This document shows, piece by piece, positions 40,264 through 48,551 of a stretch of DNA of 64,000 bases. How positions within the stretch are numbered: position 1 is the stretch's first letter; the number at the start of each line of letters is the position of its first letter. A program made the position numbers and the translations under genes. The notes beneath the pieces were generated by a model. That model made no database searches. It saw only the letters and a list, made by a program, of their open reading frames with translations, and was not told the origin of the DNA. This DNA comes from Arthrobacter sp. Leaf337 (lineage in GTDB: Bacteria; Actinomycetota; Actinomycetes; Actinomycetales; Micrococcaceae), in assembly GCF_001423745.1 (NCBI RefSeq), contig NZ_LMPC01000001.1:559923-623922 (forward strand), read 5' to 3'.

Positions 40264-41031
40264 GTGAAATCACGCCTACTGGGAGGCATCGCAGCACTGC
40301 TGTTGGCAATCACCGGAACCGTACTGCTAGTTGTGTACGTTCAGGGAGCCGACAACAGGGCAGCGCAAGGTCTCGAACCCGTTAATGTCTTAGTGGTTAA
40401 AGAATCCATTCCCGCCGGCACCAAAGCGGAGGACTTGAACAACAAAGTCCAGCTGGAGGCGATACCCCAGGCCGCTGTACCCGATGGCGCCGTCGAAAGC
40501 CTGAGCGATTACAAGGGGAAGATCACCTCTATTGGCCTGGAGCCCGGTGAGCAGCTCCTCGCAGCGCGGCTCGTCGATCCCCGGGATCTCGTCCCCGGGA
40601 CCGTACCGGTTCCTGACGGTCTGGAAGAAGTTACCTTCCTACTGGCACCCGAACGCATCCTGGGTGGTCGACTTGAAGCCGGCGATAAAGTGACTGTCTA
40701 CACCTCCTTCAAGTCCGACGACGCCATGCCGGCCGACGCAAACGTCCCCGCCGAGGTCAAGGGATGGAAGCAGTCCACCGGCCTCCTGTTCCATGACGTC
40801 CTGGTCACCGCGGTCCAGAAGGCCGCACCTGAAACCGAGAAGAACTCCGGTTCTACGGACAGTGGCGTAGCGATGCCGAACGGTTCCGCTTTCGTGACCG
40901 TGGCCAGGAGCGATGCCGAGGCGGCGAAACTGGTTTACGGAGCCGAGTTCGGCACTATCTGGCTGGCCAAGCAGACTGACACCTCCACCAAGAGCGACCC
41001 ACCGGTAACAACCTTTGGAGGGCTGTACTAA
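40264..41031 (+). CDS. cpaB: Flp pilus assembly protein CpaB (RcpC-like), set 1
   Basis: 255 residues: one N-terminal membrane helix (MKSRLLGGIAALLLAITGTV) then a SAF domain around VNVLVVKESIPAGTKAEDL and GLEPGEQLLAARLVDP, then an RcpC-type beta domain. In diderms CpaB stabilises the secretin; in this monoderm lineage there is no outer membrane, so it likely acts at the cell wall. The stop and the next ATG overlap by one base (TAATG). Confidence 0.87.
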   Translation: MKSRLLGGIAALLLAITGTVLLVVYVQGADNRAAQGLEPVNVLVVKESIPAGTKAEDLNNKVQLEAIPQAAVPDGAVESLSDYKGKITSIGLEPGEQLLAARLVDPRDLVPGTVPVPDGLEEVTFLLAPERILGGRLEAGDKVTVYTSFKSDDAMPADANVPAEVKGWKQSTGLLFHDVLVTAVQKAAPETEKNSGSTDSGVAMPNGSAFVTVARSDAEAAKLVYGAEFGTIWLAKQTDTSTKSDPPVTTFGGLY

Positions 41032-42230
41032 TGAGCCGATTTGTGGCCATCACGGCGGTTCGCGATTTTGAGGGGCGCGTTCGCCAGGCCATCACCGGTG
41101 CACTACACGGCGAGTTGCAGACCCTCACACCGGACGTCCTGTCCGGAGGCCCGGATGACGTGTTCAATCAGCTCAACGGCGCGCCACCCGAGGTGCTTAT
41201 TCTCGGCCCCGGCGTCGCGCCGGAGGACGCGCTGAAGCTGGCGACCGTCTTCGATCTCCAATACCCGGAGGTCAGCCTGCTCCTTGTTGCCGAACCGACT
41301 CCGGACTTGGTGCTTCGCGCCATGCATTCCGGGATCCGGGACGTCGTTACCCCGGAAATCGTTGTCAACGATCTGCGTGTGCTCCTGGAGCGGGCCTGCC
41401 TGGCCGCTGCCAGTCGTCGCCGGGGGATGGCCCCGGCCGCAGAATCGGGACAGGAGCGAGGCCGCGTGATAGCCGTTATGTCGCCCAAGGGTGGCGTCGG
41501 TAAAACAACGGTCGCCACTAACCTGGCCATCGGCCTGGGCAAGGTGGCACCCATGGGGGTGGTGATCGTCGACTTGGACCTGCAATTCGGCGATGTTGCG
41601 TCGGGGCTACTGCTGGAACCTGAGCACTGCATCACCGAGGCCGTTCATGGCGTGGCTTCACAGGATTCCATGGTTCTCAAAGCCTTCCTTACAGTGCACC
41701 CGGCCGGCATCTACGCTCTCTGCGCACCACGAACGCCTGCGGAATCCGACTACATCACCGCCGATCACGTGAGCCGGCTCATCAACCAGTTAGCCAGCGA
41801 GTTCAAATACGTTGTCGTAGACACCGCACCGGGCCTGGGCGAACACGTCCTCGCCACCCTCGAACAGGCCACGGACGGCGTCTGGGTCTGCGGGATGGAC
41901 GTTCCTAGCGTCCGGGGCCTGCGCAAGTGCTTCAGTGTTTTGAAGGAGCTGCAACTGTTGCCGCAGAACCGGCACACGGTGCTCAATTTTGCCGACCGCA
42001 AAAGCGGGCTCAGTGTGCAGGACGTCGAGGCCACTATCGGTGTACCCATTGATGCTGTAGTGCCCCGCTCAAAAACTCTTCCGTTTTCAACCAACCGCGG
42101 GGTTCCGGTGCTGCAAGCCACCACGAGGGATTCGGCGTCGAAAGGCCTCAAGAAGCTGGTGGACCGCTTTGATCCACAATGGGTGTCCTCCACCCACAAC
42201 AAACTTCACCGAAGGGTGGTTGTATCGTGA
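41031..42230 (+). CDS. CpaE/TadZ-like ATPase with atypical receiver domain, set 1
   Basis: 399 residues. The first 125 form a receiver-like domain (VLILGPGVAPEDALKL, HSGIRDVVTPE) without the phospho-acceptor Asp. A ParA/MinD-type ATPase follows, with deviant Walker A SPKGGVGKTT at about 151-160 and VIVDLDLQFGDVASGLLLEP. TadZ proteins position the Tad machine at the membrane. It overlaps cpaF by 4 bp (GTGA). Confidence 0.87.
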   Translation: MSRFVAITAVRDFEGRVRQAITGALHGELQTLTPDVLSGGPDDVFNQLNGAPPEVLILGPGVAPEDALKLATVFDLQYPEVSLLLVAEPTPDLVLRAMHSGIRDVVTPEIVVNDLRVLLERACLAAASRRRGMAPAAESGQERGRVIAVMSPKGGVGKTTVATNLAIGLGKVAPMGVVIVDLDLQFGDVASGLLLEPEHCITEAVHGVASQDSMVLKAFLTVHPAGIYALCAPRTPAESDYITADHVSRLINQLASEFKYVVVDTAPGLGEHVLATLEQATDGVWVCGMDVPSVRGLRKCFSVLKELQLLPQNRHTVLNFADRKSGLSVQDVEATIGVPIDAVVPRSKTLPFSTNRGVPVLQATTRDSASKGLKKLVDRFDPQWVSSTHNKLHRRVVVS

Positions 42231-43714
42231 GACTGTCAGATCGCCTCTCCAGGTCACAGAACGACGTTTCTTCAGTCTCGCCGGAGGCATCTGCCGGCGG
42301 TTCAGAGGAGACGCCTCGCCTATCGGCGCCGTTTGCAGAACCCTCGGCGGCGCCCGTACGTGCACCCTCTGCGTCACCGCTAGCCGCACTGAACGCCAAT
42401 CCGGCCCCACCCGTTGTGGATGCCTTGGCTGGACTCAAGCAGCGGGCGGCACTGGCCCTCTTCGAGAGGATGGGAACACGCTTCGGCGACTCCTCCTCGT
42501 CGTCCGAAGAAGAGCTCCGAGCCTCTGCCGTCGAAGAGCTGTCCGCGGTCATCGACGAGGAACAGGTCCCGCTGTCGCCGGAGGAACGTCGCCGTCTCAT
42601 CCGGGAAATCGCGGATGAGGTGATGGGCCTTGGCCCGCTTCAGCGGCTGCTTGAAGATCCGTCGGTGACTGAAATCATGGTCAATCGCTACGACCAGATC
42701 TATATCGAGCGGAACGGTCATCTCACGCTGACAGGTTCGCAGTTCAGCTCCGATGATCATCTGCGGAAGGTCATCGAGCGGATTGTGTCCAAGGTGGGAC
42801 GCCGCATCGACGAGTCGTCGCCACTGGTGGATGCACGGTTGGAGGACGGCTCGCGCGTCAACGCGATCATCCCCCCTCTGGCTGTGAATGGACCTTCGCT
42901 CACGATTCGAAAATTCAGTCACGTACCGCTGACCGTCAGGAACCTTATTGAGTGGGGATCGATAACAGTTGAGATGGCGGAACTACTGAGTGCCTGTGTC
43001 CGGGCGCGATTGAACATCATCGTCTCTGGCGGAACGGGCACAGGCAAGACCACGCTGCTCAATGTGCTGTCGTCCTTCATTCCGGAGGAAGACCGGATCG
43101 TGACCATCGAAGATGCTGTCGAACTTCAGCTCCAGCAGGAGCACGTCGTCCGTTTGGAGAGCCGGCCTCCCAACATTGAAGGTAAGGGCGCCATCGGCAT
43201 CCGGGAACTTGTTCGAAATTCACTCCGTATGCGCCCTGACCGCATCATCGTTGGCGAAGTTCGTAGCGGGGAATCCCTGGATATGCTGCAGGCCATGAAC
43301 ACAGGCCACGACGGTTCATTGTCCACCGTTCACGCTAACTCGCCGCGCGACGCCGTAGCACGTCTTGAGACCCTCGTCCTGATGGCCGGGATGGATTTGC
43401 CTCTCCGCGCCATCCGCGAACAGGTATCCTCGGCTGTCGATCTCATCATCCAGGTCACGAGACTCCGCGATGGAAGCCGCCGGGTGACTCATGTAACGGA
43501 GGTGCAAGGAATGGAAGGCGACATAGTCACGTTGCAGGACGTGTTCCTGTTCGACTACGCCGCGGGAATGGATCCGCAAGGACGTTTCCTCGGCAGGCCG
43601 GTATCCACCGGAATACGCCCGCGGTTCCTGGATCGTTTCTCGGAACTCGGAATCTCCGTGTCGCCCGCAGTATTTGGGGCCGCGATGGCGCCAATGCCAG
43701 CGGGGAGGCGATAA
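42227..43714 (+). CDS. CpaF/TadA pilus assembly ATPase, set 1
   Basis: 495 residues from GTG 42227 ([17 protein letters not shown]). It is the hexameric secretion ATPase that powers pilus extension and, in Tad systems, retraction. Visible motifs: the N-terminal [21 protein letters not shown], Walker [11 protein letters not shown] near 267-276, Asp box [15 protein letters not shown], Walker [20 protein letters not shown] and the His box [15 protein letters not shown]. The first 85 residues are Ser/Ala/Pro-rich and diverge from the set-2 copy, while the ATPase core is nearly the same. Confidence 0.93.
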   Translation: MRLSDRLSRSQNDVSSVSPEASAGGSEETPRLSAPFAEPSAAPVRAPSASPLAALNANPAPPVVDALAGLKQRAALALFERMGTRFGDSSSSSEEELRASAVEELSAVIDEEQVPLSPEERRRLIREIADEVMGLGPLQRLLEDPSVTEIMVNRYDQIYIERNGHLTLTGSQFSSDDHLRKVIERIVSKVGRRIDESSPLVDARLEDGSRVNAIIPPLAVNGPSLTIRKFSHVPLTVRNLIEWGSITVEMAELLSACVRARLNIIVSGGTGTGKTTLLNVLSSFIPEEDRIVTIEDAVELQLQQEHVVRLESRPPNIEGKGAIGIRELVRNSLRMRPDRIIVGEVRSGESLDMLQAMNTGHDGSLSTVHANSPRDAVARLETLVLMAGMDLPLRAIREQVSSAVDLIIQVTRLRDGSRRVTHVTEVQGMEGDIVTLQDVFLFDYAAGMDPQGRFLGRPVSTGIRPRFLDRFSELGISVSPAVFGAAMAPMPAGRR

Positions 43715-43717
43715 GCC

Positions 43718-44659
43718 GTGGAGTCTCCAGCCCTCTTCATCACGGCCATTGTTCTTTGCTTTGGATCGCTAATGGTGCTGTACTTTGTGGTTCTCAAGCC
43801 ACGTTTCGGCGCCATTCCGGCAGACCGCAGGCGCCCTGACGCCAATCCCGAGCAGTCATCATTCAGCAGAGTTTCACAATCCGTCGTAGACGGTATGGGG
43901 GGTGTCCTGGGGAAGTCCGGAGGGCCGTACAACCGGGACATTCTTTACAACGCAGGGGTTAAGATGGCTCCGGCCGATTTCACTGTGATGGTTACAGTCG
44001 CGGCGTTCTTGGCCGGCTTGCTGGGGACCTTGGTGACCAATCCCGTCATCGGAATCCTGCTCGGTGTGGGAACACCCTTCGCCGCTCGCTTGGCTCTTGC
44101 ACTTCGCACGGACAAACGCCGCGGCAAGTTTGAGTCCCAGCTCATCGACACCATCCAGATGCTGATCGGCGGCCTGCGGGCGGGTCACAGCGTCATGCGC
44201 TCCATGGAAGCGGCGGGTCTCGAATCCGAGGCGCCAACGTCCGAAGAACTGCGACGCATTGTGAACGAGACTCGCATCGGCAAGGACGCACGCCAGGCCT
44301 TGGAAGAAACCGCCGACCGGATGGACAGCGAAGACTTCCGGTGGATCGCTCAAGCCATCCAGATCAACAGGGAGGTCGGTGGCGACCTCGCCGAAGTCCT
44401 CGAACAGGTGGCAGGCACGATTCGTGAGCGCAGCGAAATCAAGGGCCAGGTTCGTTCATTGAGCGCAGAGGGCAAGATGTCTGCAGTGGTCCTGATGGCC
44501 ATGCCAGTTGCAGTGGCAATCATGCTGACTTTCATTAATCCGGGCTACATGAGTGTCTTTGTCGAAGGACCAGTCGGCATAACGATGATGGTCGTCAGCG
44601 TGGTCATGTTCATCATCGGCGGGTTCTGGATGAGCCGCACCGTAAAGATTAAGTTCTAG
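43718..44659 (+). CDS. tadB: TadB inner-membrane platform protein, set 1
   Basis: 313 residues of the GspF/TadB family: an N-terminal helix pair, then the cytoplasmic T2SSF domain with IDTIQMLIGGLRAGHSVMRS and EDFRWIAQAIQINREVGGDL, and two C-terminal helices ending SRTVKIKF. TadB and TadC form the membrane platform on which the CpaF ATPase works. It starts at GTG 3 bp after cpaF and is followed by tadC 11 bp later. Confidence 0.9.
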   Translation: MESPALFITAIVLCFGSLMVLYFVVLKPRFGAIPADRRRPDANPEQSSFSRVSQSVVDGMGGVLGKSGGPYNRDILYNAGVKMAPADFTVMVTVAAFLAGLLGTLVTNPVIGILLGVGTPFAARLALALRTDKRRGKFESQLIDTIQMLIGGLRAGHSVMRSMEAAGLESEAPTSEELRRIVNETRIGKDARQALEETADRMDSEDFRWIAQAIQINREVGGDLAEVLEQVAGTIRERSEIKGQVRSLSAEGKMSAVVLMAMPVAVAIMLTFINPGYMSVFVEGPVGITMMVVSVVMFIIGGFWMSRTVKIKF

Positions 44660-44670
44660 GGAGAAATGCC

Positions 44671-45549
44671 ATGACTCCAATAGCTTGGTTGATCATCGCA
44701 GCAGTTGTGCTGCCGTTGGCCTATTTCACGTGGGTTCTGGTCACCCTGGACCGACGTGGCGCGCTGGCCGTCCAAACGAATCTGGGGCAAGGTTTCACGC
44801 AAAGTGGAAACGTTGCCGTGCAACGTGCGCCGATGTTGCTAGGCATTTCAAAGAGACTGACTCCGGGAAGTTATGAGGCGAAGCTGGACCGCTGGTTGGC
44901 GCTGGCAGGCCGTCCCGAGTCCATGCCTCTGGAAAAGCTCATTATTGCAAAGCCCGTGCTGGCGTTGGTCGGGGCAGTGCTCGGGATTCTCATGTTTCGC
45001 AACTCACCCAGTCTGCAGAATGTGGGTATTGGGATCTTCATCACCGTGCTCGCGTATTTCGTCCCTGACCTTCTGGTCTATAACAAGGGCATCAAGCGCC
45101 AGGAAGCCATAATGCTCGAACTTCCGAACACGCTCGACCAAATGCTGATCTCGGTCGAGGCGGGCCTTGGCTTCGAAGCTGCCATGGGAAGGGCCGCCGA
45201 ATACGGCGACGGGCCCCTGGCCCAAGAGCTCATGCGGACGCTTCAGGACATGCAAGTGGGGCGCCCCCGCCAGGAGGCCTATCAAGCAATGGCCGATAGG
45301 TCATCAGTGTCCGATCTCCGGAGCTTCGTCCGCGCTGTTGTGCAGGCGGACAAGTACGGTATTGGCCTCGCTAAAGTCCTTCGCACACAAGCGAAACAAG
45401 CACGAGTCAAGCGGAGGCAACGGGCGGAAGAAAAGGCAATGAAGCTCCCGGTGAAAGTCCTTTTCCCGCTGCTCGTCTTCATTTTCCCGGTGCTTTTCAT
45501 CGTCCTTCTGGGCCCGGCCGCCATCAACATCATGGAAACCCTGGGCTGA
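44671..45549 (+). CDS. tadC: TadC inner-membrane platform protein, set 1
   Basis: 292 residues of the same GspF-like family. An N-terminal helix (WLIIAAVVLPLAYFTWVLV) precedes membrane segments around residue 95. The T2SSF core has ELPNTLDQMLISVEAGLGFE and QADKYGIGLAKVLRTQAKQ, then RVKRRQRAEEKAMKLPVKVL and a final helix ending NIMETLG. It partners TadB. It is the last gene of set 1, followed by a strong terminator. Confidence 0.9.
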   Translation: MTPIAWLIIAAVVLPLAYFTWVLVTLDRRGALAVQTNLGQGFTQSGNVAVQRAPMLLGISKRLTPGSYEAKLDRWLALAGRPESMPLEKLIIAKPVLALVGAVLGILMFRNSPSLQNVGIGIFITVLAYFVPDLLVYNKGIKRQEAIMLELPNTLDQMLISVEAGLGFEAAMGRAAEYGDGPLAQELMRTLQDMQVGRPRQEAYQAMADRSSVSDLRSFVRAVVQADKYGIGLAKVLRTQAKQARVKRRQRAEEKAMKLPVKVLFPLLVFIFPVLFIVLLGPAAINIMETLG

Positions 45550-45950
45550 GCTGCCAGGATGCACAGACCCGGATCTCCTCGGCACCCAGAACCGAGGAGT
45601 CCGTTGCCACCCGGCAGCGAGGAGCAGGATCTCGCACCGGGCGAAGGCCCTGAGCGCGTGTGAGTGCTCGTTCAGGGCCTTCGTGGGAAAAAAGATCAGC
45701 GCATCACTCACTTGCACCAAGGACTCCCCCCGGCCAAGAGGCCGCCGGGGGAGTCCTTTTTTGCGTTTCGATGGTTGCAGCGATCCAAGTGGTTGCGCAG
45801 TTTCGGTGCAGGATTAGCGCGGCCTAGGCATAAGTCGGGCAGGCTTAGCGCAGGATGCTCCAAGATCCCGCCAAAAGAAGTGTAGCGATTGCTAACTTTC
45901 TAGCAGAGCTGGTGCAGGACCAGCCCACCCAAACTCGCTCAGGAGTCCCC
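45550..45950. other. 401-bp region between the two Tad sets
   Basis: This gap contains the set-1 terminator (45719-45762) and then about 190 bp that must hold the set-2 promoter. The pilin frame is open back to an ATG at 45855, but the extra residues are not pilin-like. No RNA gene or insertion sequence remnant is visible. Confidence 0.55.
45719..45763 (+). terminator. Intrinsic terminator ending Tad set 1
   Basis: AAGGACTCCCCCCGGC (from 45719) pairs with GCCGGGGGAGTCCTT (ending near 45759) across a short loop, followed by TTTTTT. This is a strong G+C-rich stem with a T-run, about 170 bp after the tadC stop. Confidence 0.88.
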
Positions 45951-46190
45951 GTGCTTTCTCTCTACACCAACCTCATGACCCGCCTCCGCCGTGACGAAAC
46001 CGGCGCCACCGCCGTCGAGTACGGCATCATGGTGGCCCTCATCGCCGTCGTCATCATCGTCGCCGTCACCATTCTCGGCGGAACGTTGACCGACCTGTTC
46101 ACTCAAATGTCATGTTCGATCAGCGGCGGCGCCTACACCGCAGGTGCCGAGGCCGGCCTCGGCACCTGCGCCGCCCCGGCCGCCCCGTAA
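45951..46190 (+). CDS. flp: Flp family type IVb pilin with cysteine-containing C-terminal extension, set 2
   Basis: 79 residues from GTG 45951, preceded by AGGAGTCCCC. The processing site G/ATAVEYG has Glu at +5, followed by IMVALIAVVIIVAVTILGGT. After LTDLFTQM it continues CSISGGAYTAGAEAGLGTC and APAAP, an extension of about 20 residues with two cysteines that the set-1 pilin lacks. A disulfide or altered subunit surface is possible. Two hairpins follow the stop. Probably the major subunit of a second pilus. Confidence 0.92.
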   Translation: MLSLYTNLMTRLRRDETGATAVEYGIMVALIAVVIIVAVTILGGTLTDLFTQMSCSISGGAYTAGAEAGLGTCAAPAAP

Positions 46191-46208
46191 CCCTCCTCCT
46201 CGAACCCC

Positions 46209-46268
46209 GACGCGCCCCAGGCGCGTCAACCCAAAGTGGCGGCGGCACCCAAGCCGCCGCCACTTTGG
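46209..46268 (+). terminator. Two consecutive hairpins after the set-2 pilin gene
   Basis: First GACGCGCC / GGCGCGTC (46209-46216, 46220-46227; loop CCA). Then a perfect 16-bp stem CCAAAGTGGCGGCGGC (46231-46246) with its complement at 46253-46268 (loop ACCCAA). No T-run follows. The position mirrors the hairpin after the set-1 pilin gene, suggesting mRNA stabilisation or partial termination. Confidence 0.75.
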
Positions 46269-46310
46269 CTGTCACCACCACCCCATTGGCCTGAACGGAA
46301 AGGCACCACC

Positions 46311-46700
46311 ATGTCCAGGGCATCCGAGCGCGGAGCCGTTGCGGTCGAATTTGCGATCCTGGCGCCTGTCCTCGTCATGCTGCTCCTAGGCATCATGGAG
46401 TTCAGCCGGGCCTACAACGCCCAGGCTTCTCTCTCCGCCGCCGCCCGCGAAGGCGTGCGCGTCATGGCCATCTCCAACAAAATCTCTGATGCCAACAAGG
46501 CTGCGAGGGATACTGCGGTATCGCTTCAGCCCGGGCTGAAGGACACGAACATCGTCTTCAAGAATCTCGACACCGGCACCACAAGTTGCGCACCGGGTAA
46601 CCGCATCACCGTCACCATCAGCTACAACCTCTCCACCATGACCGGCATCGCCGGCCCGTTTCCCATGACCGGTAAGGGAGCCATGCTATGCGGAGGCTGA
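46311..46700 (+). CDS. tadE: TadE family pseudopilin, set 2
   Basis: 129 residues, ATG at 46311 (MSRASERGAVAVEFAILAPV). The pseudopilin site G/AVAVEFA and the helix LVMLLLGIMEFSRAYNAQAS match the set-1 protein closely, followed by AAREGVRVMA. The ends also match (set 1 MRCGG, set 2 MLCGG), and both genes overlap tadG by the same 13 bp. Confidence 0.88.
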   Translation: MSRASERGAVAVEFAILAPVLVMLLLGIMEFSRAYNAQASLSAAAREGVRVMAISNKISDANKAARDTAVSLQPGLKDTNIVFKNLDTGTTSCAPGNRITVTISYNLSTMTGIAGPFPMTGKGAMLCGG

Positions 46701-47731
46701 CCCCCCGGAACGGACAACAGAACAACAACCACGACGGCGAACGCGGCGCCGTGAGCGTCCTGGTCGCCATTTTGTTGGTGGTGCTTCTAGGCTTCGGAGC
46801 GATCGCCGTAGACGTCGGAATGCTCTACGCCGAGCGGACGCAGCTTCGCAACGGTGCCGACGCGGCAGCGCTGGCCATCGCCCAAAAATGCGCGAAGAGC
46901 GCCACTGATCCCGACTGCTCCGCTACGTCAACCCTGGCAGCGACCCTCACCAACAGCAACGCCAACGACGGCCTCAGCCACATCAAATCCATAGCGCTCA
47001 GTGCGACCAATCGCACCGTCACAGTCACAGCCGGAGCGCAGGAAGCCGGCAAATCTCCCAACGAAGTTTCGCTCTTCTTCGCCCGTGTGCTGGGCATGGA
47101 CTCCGCCGAAGTCAATGCCCCTTCAACAGTGGTGTGGGGCAGCCCCGAGAAGGGCACCACACCCTTTCCGATCACCGTGTCCATCTGCCAGGTTCGCAAC
47201 AGCACGAACATCATGCAGCTACTCCAGTTGCATGGAAAAAACGCCAACATCGACTGCAATTACGGTCCATCGGGCGCCTTCGTTGAGGGTGGTTTCGGTG
47301 GCCTCAAACAAGATACCGGCCAGTGCGGCGCCTTCATCGACATCGCCAAGAGCACCGCCGGAGGAGATACCGGCAACAATGCGCCGCCAAATTGCGAGGC
47401 CACGTTGAACGGCTGGGCGGCGGACATGACCGCCAACAAAGACGTCTTCGTGTTGCTGCCGATCTTCAATTCCGTCACCGGAACCGGTACCAACGCTATC
47501 TACGGACTGACCACTTTCGCCGCGTTCAAAGTTGCCGGATGGAAAGTTGGCAGCTCGGGCCTTCCGTACACCTTTCGCAACCGGACCCCTGACGTCCCCG
47601 CCAACCTTGAGTGCAAGGAACCGTGCCGCGGCATCATCGGAACCTTCGTCAAGTATGTTTCCCTGGCCGACGGCTACACGCTCGGCCCCGTCAACCCCGA
47701 CGGCGCGACCGTCGTTGCCTTCAGCAAATAG
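46688..47731 (+). CDS. TadG-like pilus assembly protein with eight-cysteine extracellular domain, set 2
   Basis: 347 residues. A polar leader (QQNNNHDGERG) precedes the membrane helix AVSVLVAILLVVLLGFGAIA and the TadG-like VDVGMLYAERTQLRNGADAA. The extracellular part carries eight cysteines in the same order as set 1 (QKCAKS, PDCS, SICQV, DCNYG, GQCGAF, PNCEA, LECKEPCRG) and shares GGFGGLKQDTG and CRGIIGTFVKYVSLADG. Outside these motifs the two proteins differ considerably. The domain matches nothing I can name. Confidence 0.82.
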   Translation: MRRLTPRNGQQNNNHDGERGAVSVLVAILLVVLLGFGAIAVDVGMLYAERTQLRNGADAAALAIAQKCAKSATDPDCSATSTLAATLTNSNANDGLSHIKSIALSATNRTVTVTAGAQEAGKSPNEVSLFFARVLGMDSAEVNAPSTVVWGSPEKGTTPFPITVSICQVRNSTNIMQLLQLHGKNANIDCNYGPSGAFVEGGFGGLKQDTGQCGAFIDIAKSTAGGDTGNNAPPNCEATLNGWAADMTANKDVFVLLPIFNSVTGTGTNAIYGLTTFAAFKVAGWKVGSSGLPYTFRNRTPDVPANLECKEPCRGIIGTFVKYVSLADGYTLGPVNPDGATVVAFSK

Positions 47732-47771
47732 TTTCGTCCACCCCGCATTTCCATAAGCACAGGAGCAGTCA

Positions 47772-48551
47772 GTGAAGTCACGTTTGTTGGCAGGAGTGGT
47801 GGCAGTCCTCCTAGCCATCGTCGGGGCAGTCCTCGTCGTCACGTACGCCCAGGGTGCTGACCAGCGCGCCGTCAAGGACCTGGACCCGGTGGGCGTTCTC
47901 GTGGTCACCAAGGCCATCCCCGCCGGCGCAACCGTGGACACAGTGAAAGCCTCCGTGGCCCTCGAGCAGGTGCCGGGCACCGCCGTCGCAAAATCCGCTC
48001 TGGAAACCCTGGACGATTCCGACGGAAAGGTAGCCGCCGCTGACCTCGTCCCGGGCGAACAGTTGCTGGCGGAGAAGCTCGTCGACCCCGAAGACCTCCA
48101 GACCTCCGGTTCGGTCAAGGTACCGGCCGGTCTCCAGGAAGTCTCCTTCCAGCTGGAGCCGCAGCGTGTGGTGGGCGGGCGCCTCCAGCCCGGCGACCAC
48201 GTGGGCATCTTCATCACCATGCGCTCCGGCGGCATCGAGTCGAAAGCCGACAAGGAAACTACCCAGCTGTCCATCCATAAGGTCCTGGTCACCGCCGTGC
48301 AGCGTGCGCCCGAGGGAGCAGCCGCAAACCCGGCACCGTCGGCGAGCGCCGGTGCCGAACCCAATCCTCGCGACGTGAACCTTCCGACCGGCTCGCTGAT
48401 GATCACCGTGGCGGTCAACGACATCAACGCGGCAAAGATCGTTTTCGCCTCGGAAATGACCGATTTCTCGTCCATCTGGCTCAGCCGCGAGCCGCTCGAC
48501 GCCGAGGACAACGGCCCGCGCATCATGATCCGGCCGGACGTCTACAAATGA
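47772..48551 (+). CDS. cpaB: Flp pilus assembly protein CpaB (RcpC-like), set 2
   Basis: 259 residues, GTG start with AGGAG upstream. One N-terminal helix (MKSRLLAGVVAVLLAIVGAV) is followed by a SAF domain (VGVLVVTKAIPAGATVDTV, LVPGEQLLAEKLVDP) and an RcpC-type domain (LQEVSFQLEPQRVVGGRLQP). It is clearly paralogous to the set-1 copy throughout. It overlaps the next gene by 4 bp (ATGA). Confidence 0.88.
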   Translation: MKSRLLAGVVAVLLAIVGAVLVVTYAQGADQRAVKDLDPVGVLVVTKAIPAGATVDTVKASVALEQVPGTAVAKSALETLDDSDGKVAAADLVPGEQLLAEKLVDPEDLQTSGSVKVPAGLQEVSFQLEPQRVVGGRLQPGDHVGIFITMRSGGIESKADKETTQLSIHKVLVTAVQRAPEGAAANPAPSASAGAEPNPRDVNLPTGSLMITVAVNDINAAKIVFASEMTDFSSIWLSREPLDAEDNGPRIMIRPDVYK

